From JBCCRH01 sp039208045 (lineage in GTDB: Bacteria; Bacteroidota; Bacteroidia; Chitinophagales; Saprospiraceae), in the NCBI GenBank assembly GCA_039208045.1, contig JBCCRH010000336.1, forward strand, positions 1 through 7,174: a DNA stretch of 7,174 nucleotides. The letters run 5' to 3'. A program made the position numbers and the translations under genes. Positions within the stretch are counted from its first letter, which is position 1, and each line of letters opens with the position of its first letter. Shown here piece after piece: positions 6,001-7,174 of the stretch. The notes under the pieces are model-generated. The model was given only the letters and a program-made list of their open reading frames with translations. It ran no database searches and had not been told where the DNA came from.

Positions 6001-7174
6001 TGCCCACACCACTCCTTTAGACTCCTCTTTAGGGGTGAATACGATGCGAAGATTGGGAATATGCTGGGCAAGAAGATGCTCGTGAGCAGTAGTGGTATCT
6101 TGTAAGTGTACGCCTAGATAGACTCTTTCAGGATGGGCAGCTTTACTCAGTAGATTCCGTAGCGTGGGCAACAGTTGTTGGTCAGCATAGGAAGCAATAG
6201 AAACAAAAATGCTAGGCAGCTCAAAATTCCAAATGCTCTTGTATTCTCTACACCAGCTTGAAGTGTATTTGCGTTCTTCTAAAAAGGAGCATTGCTCTTC
6301 TTCGTTAAAAGGTTCTCCATTAATGTAATACTGCTTATCCTCGATATCGTCCATGTAGCCGCGCATGCGGAATATATAGGAAGAAAGTGTAGACAGCTTC
6401 ATCCCCGCAAATTTGATCCCCCTGGTGCAAATAAACTGCTCAATAATAGGAATCCAATTAACATCAAACGACTCTAGCTCCAACTGAGTAGCGATATCAT
6501 CATAGAAAATGACTTCGTATACTTCTTTCAGTGGATCAAAGAAGGTTTTGTCGGGGTGGTCAGTAGCGATATAAAGGCGAGCACCTTCCGGAACCACGCC
6601 TAATAGATGGCGCAAAATCTCGGTACAAGCGATAAACAAATCTTTGTACTGAAAATCATTGCGACGCACATGCATAGCATAATACGTCTGATCACCGATG
6701 TAATTGACAAATCGCCAGGCCAAATCAAAGAGATCAGTTCTGTACACTACATATTTGGCAATCAGCTGCTTGAGTGCAGTTTGGCGGGAGGTGTAAAAGA
6801 TTTGTTCAAAGCTGCCAAGTAGGTTCTTGTTTAGATAGACTATTTCCTCTCCTTCAAAAATATCTTCAATATGCAATACAGGACGCTCCTTAGAGAAAGC
6901 TTCAGGAACAGGAACTTGCTCAAAATTGATTACCGTACCAATCGTGTCAAAGTCCACTACCCTACTCATTGCTTTTACTGCCTCTTCTATGGGTTCAATA
7001 TTTTTTAAGGCACAAAATTCTGATAGTGAAAGTAGTTTAATCCCTGGCTCTGACAGATCAAAAAAGGTAGAAAAGTCAGACTTTCCCTTCAATAAATACA
7101 TATGGTAGGCACTCGGCAAAATGAGGGTTCTATTAGTCAGATAAGCCATACAGAATCCCATTTCTAGGGACATG
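3040..7174 (-). CDS. Multidomain glycosyltransferase (O-FucT-like, GT60-like, HPAT/SerGT-like, three discoidin-like domains), 5' partial
   Basis: At least 1377 residues; residue numbers count from the ATG at 7173, but that ATG lies inside the first domain, so the true start is beyond the right edge. Residues 1-280 match the C-terminal part of O-fucosyltransferases: MSLEMGFCMAYLTNRTLILP, H168-V-R-R-N-D173 (family HxRRxD), LYIATDHPD, and IIEQFICTRGIKFAG with STLSSYIFRMRGY. Residues 318-600 match the GT60 Skp1/hydroxyproline GlcNAc-transferase family: IFVSIASYAD, TLRNLLSKAAHPERV, ARNEIK, QID410-A-H412-SRF, WCAAGF, GEED at 521-524, WHNYDF. Residues 618-748 are a discoidin-like domain. Residues 771-1092 resemble plant HPAT/serine-galactosyltransferases (GT95/GT96): YYVWQTQVYLSNFKAMG and D877-C-D879. 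Residues 1111-1243 and 1249-1377 are two more discoidin-like domains. No membrane segments are visible. It probably adds several sugars in sequence to a protein acceptor, with the discoidin-like domains binding acceptor or nascent glycan; that is inference. It is first of the two visible genes in the operon. Confidence 0.85.
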   Translation of the reverse strand, partial: MSLEMGFCMAYLTNRTLILPSAYHMYLLKGKSDFSTFFDLSEPGIKLLSLSEFCALKNIEPIEEAVKAMSRVVDFDTIGTVINFEQVPVPEAFSKERPVLHIEDIFEGEEIVYLNKNLLGSFEQIFYTSRQTALKQLIAKYVVYRTDLFDLAWRFVNYIGDQTYYAMHVRRNDFQYKDLFIACTEILRHLLGVVPEGARLYIATDHPDKTFFDPLKEVYEVIFYDDIATQLELESFDVNWIPIIEQFICTRGIKFAGMKLSTLSSYIFRMRGYMDDIEDKQYYINGEPFNEEEQCSFLEERKYTSSWCREYKSIWNFELPSIFVSIASYADQQLLPTLRNLLSKAAHPERVYLGVHLQDTTTAHEHLLAQHIPNLRIVFTPKEESKGVVWARNEIKRKLYQEEDYFLQIDAHSRFKQNWDNLLINQHESLDVAKAILTTYPNAYKISDQEEDYLKLNRNSPLRIRRFLTDDPRDNRLKIENAAPLKKGQVLANKWCAAGFLFTKGEWVKEVVLPDNIRFNGEEDLLTFLSFLKAYDLRITSEATVWHNYDFKDDKTGQRYKEYNENEIEDNSIEIVNDALYQQFYIRSLEELEYYLGITFRNPSSRVPAIPEEFKQAKAWRLFATTTSSRFAWDVKQLKFLTDNEQLQGNPIASGSAFQGDHSIYAVQNAFTDNSNSHWGGRSDEAHNFWIGLELDSPSPVERIFLKQGRGHWVDKVDIQIQLDGEDWKTIREVNNLRPGINEVPLFKKPAAENVQVVAAAQQHPKKETPTRRVRFLSAHPDKPYYVWQTQVYLSNFKAMGISMRDCIALFSTKPRGYASPELRQLCVQFPAADIRMYYDNRNSEGRAYAPSIQPHLISKAFKDTPEWKADFIFYHDCDIAFLRKPNFQKMFQAQPDACFLSDTDGYIGYDYLHKCCENIRKERPDLPEDDLIHRMCAIVGIDVEVVKTQKGGGAQYLLQGVAEAYWDKVYKDSIAISQLFERYMRSLQLEKEPKEYIQVWTAGMWAYLWNLWLLEKETVLHPELKFLFAGGVMDDTATVMHMAGLEQVVKHYHFDKLDWVEMNPVKALSQQPYLFDHFPKGTVARAYADWIHQAANVPIRPLLEIAPSKKWRLLVWKTTSGLDRWEVEHLKVTLPDGVEITKWFDAGNENGQSTLSTILQPDATYWEGTPMNEAHTVPHFFIGFELDKPAIPNKIQITQHGEAHIAKVVSLQLEDEEGQWRTTTVTTLEAKREGQFVLYHSDGAHQGTKWRVLTRKTSKKFAWDVKRLKFMFNSNEVEGAPISSGYALSDKTKEYAPRNAFNEHNRHWGGRADHENCFWIGIATDVATSINRIILKQGATHFTDHIEIQKLDRQNSWETIYRANDLQNGLNDIVIE
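3043..3429 (-). repeat. Discoidin-like domain 3
   Basis: Residues 1249-1377, forming the protein's C-terminus. It matches domain 1 closely: WRVL, KKFAWDVKRLKF, NAF, HWGGR (1308-1312), FWIG, RIILKQG, IEIQ, W-E-T-I, and an N-G-L-N-D end equal to P-G-I-N-E of domain 1. The coding region ends within a few residues of the last strand. Confidence 0.7.
3445..3843 (-). repeat. Discoidin-like domain 2 (divergent)
   Basis: Residues 1111-1243. It shares the opening KWRLLVWKTTSGLDRWEVEH, central FFIGFELDKP and IQITQHG, and the W-R-T-T-T ending with the other two copies, but lacks the NAF and HWGGR block, which is replaced by an acidic/Asn-rich loop and YWEGTP. It is probably a paralogous copy whose ligand-facing loops have changed. 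Confidence 0.6.
3898..4863 (-). other. HPAT/SerGT-like (GT95/GT96-like) glycosyltransferase domain
   Basis: Residues 771-1092. The segment FLSAHPDKPYYVWQTQVYLS followed by NFKAMG and a later L-F-S resembles plant peptidyl-serine galactosyltransferase (W-Q-T, S-F-K-x-x-G, L-L-S), more loosely hydroxyproline arabinosyltransferase. IQPHLISKAF and FIFYH-D877-C-D879-IAFLRKP then give a donor-loop DxD, and a C-rich helix follows at 916-937. This is the least certain of the five GT assignments; the GT-A fold with DxD is more secure than the subfamily. Confidence 0.6.
4930..5322 (-). repeat. Discoidin-like (F5/8 type C) domain 1
   Basis: Residues 618-748. The domain opens with WRLFATTTSSRFAWDVKQL, has NAF, HWGGR (678-682) and FWIGLEL in the middle, and ends with a paired-strand region including IFLKQG and DWKTI. 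This follows the discoidin layout of jelly-roll strands. It is clearly homologous to domain 3 at 3043-3429, position by position, though the DNA has diverged (the two HWGGR copies use different Gly and Arg codons), so the duplication is not recent. Confidence 0.7.
5374..6222 (-). other. GT60-like (Skp1 GlcNAc-transferase family) domain
   Basis: Residues 318-600. The opening strand FVSIASYAD, the HPERVYLGVHLQ segment, the ARNEI helix and the Q-I-D410-A-H412 metal-site equivalent are the hallmarks of the family typified by Dictyostelium Gnt1, which adds GlcNAc to hydroxyproline of Skp1. The later WCAAGF, GEED and WHNYDF segments also fit. It appears complete with its catalytic acidic residues intact. 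Confidence 0.8.
6334..7173 (-). other. O-fucosyltransferase-like domain (N-terminus cut by window)
   Basis: Residues 1-280. The block around H168-V-R-R-x-D corresponds to the GDP-fucose-binding arginine motif of the POFUT-type O-FucT superfamily, followed by the family's ATDHPD and CTRG/STLSSYI/RMRGY blocks. The usual Gly-Gly-x-x-N-x-R block that precedes R-M-S-L-E must lie just right of the window. GDP-fucose is the family's usual donor; the actual donor here is unproven. Confidence 0.75.

Noticed and set aside
7171..7173. ATG at 7173 as the true start of the large GT gene
   Set aside because: It falls inside a conserved O-fucosyltransferase block (family pattern R-M-x-x-E followed by A-Y-x-T-x-R-T-L-x-L-P), so the domain's first part, including its Gly-rich nucleotide-binding segment, must be encoded beyond the edge.
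1..7174. Eukaryotic or giant-virus origin suggested by the GT families
   Set aside because: The ATGA overlap and tight operon spacing without introns fit bacteria better. A viral origin cannot be excluded from this window alone, but nothing in the sequence specifically supports it.
1..7174. CRISPR arrays, tRNA/rRNA genes, IS elements or attachment sites
   Set aside because: No regularly spaced direct repeats, tRNA-like cloverleaf, transposase motifs or terminal inverted repeats were seen; almost the whole window is explained by three long coding regions.

Overview
The window looks like part of a bacterial glycosylation locus built almost entirely from large multidomain glycosyltransferases (GTs). 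Coding density is very high. The two minus-strand genes are joined by a 4-base ATGA stop/start overlap, which points to a bacterial operon rather than eukaryotic or typical viral DNA. No start in the window has a convincing Shine-Dalgarno sequence. Together with the AT-rich intergenic DNA and protein style, this suggests Bacteroidota, possibly Saprospiria-like, but that assignment is weak.

Layout, left to right. Bases 1-106 are extremely AT-rich (about 12% GC by hand count), hold no gene, and end in a run of 15 T. Bases 83-1108 (+) encode a protein with a DUF1796-type 'papain-like cysteine peptidase' domain; its true N-terminus is uncertain because the reading frame enters through the T run from a TTG codon. 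It converges on, and overlaps by 18 bases, a minus-strand gene at 1091-3043. That gene encodes a 650-residue protein with a collagen-lysine (PLOD/LH3-type) GT domain, a central segment that lines up with ubiquitin-like beta-grasp folds, and a C-terminal GT77-type nucleotide-sugar transferase domain. Upstream of it in the same operon, 3040-7173 (-) encodes at least 1377 residues and runs off the right edge. Its order is an O-fucosyltransferase-like domain, a GT60/Skp1-GlcNAc-transferase-like domain, a discoidin-like domain, a GT resembling the plant hydroxyproline-arabinosyl/serine-galactosyl transferases, and two more discoidin-like domains.

Taken together, two adjacent genes carry five GT domains. 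Each resembles a family best known from eukaryotes, and several of those families glycosylate hydroxylysine, hydroxyproline or serine/threonine of repetitive proteins (collagen, extensins, Skp1). The main hypothesis is a bacterial assembly line that builds a complex O-linked glycan on a collagen-like or Hyp/Ser-rich protein. No acceptor protein and no prolyl or lysyl hydroxylase lies in the window, so acceptor and sugars remain inference. All family assignments were made by eye from motifs, without database searches.
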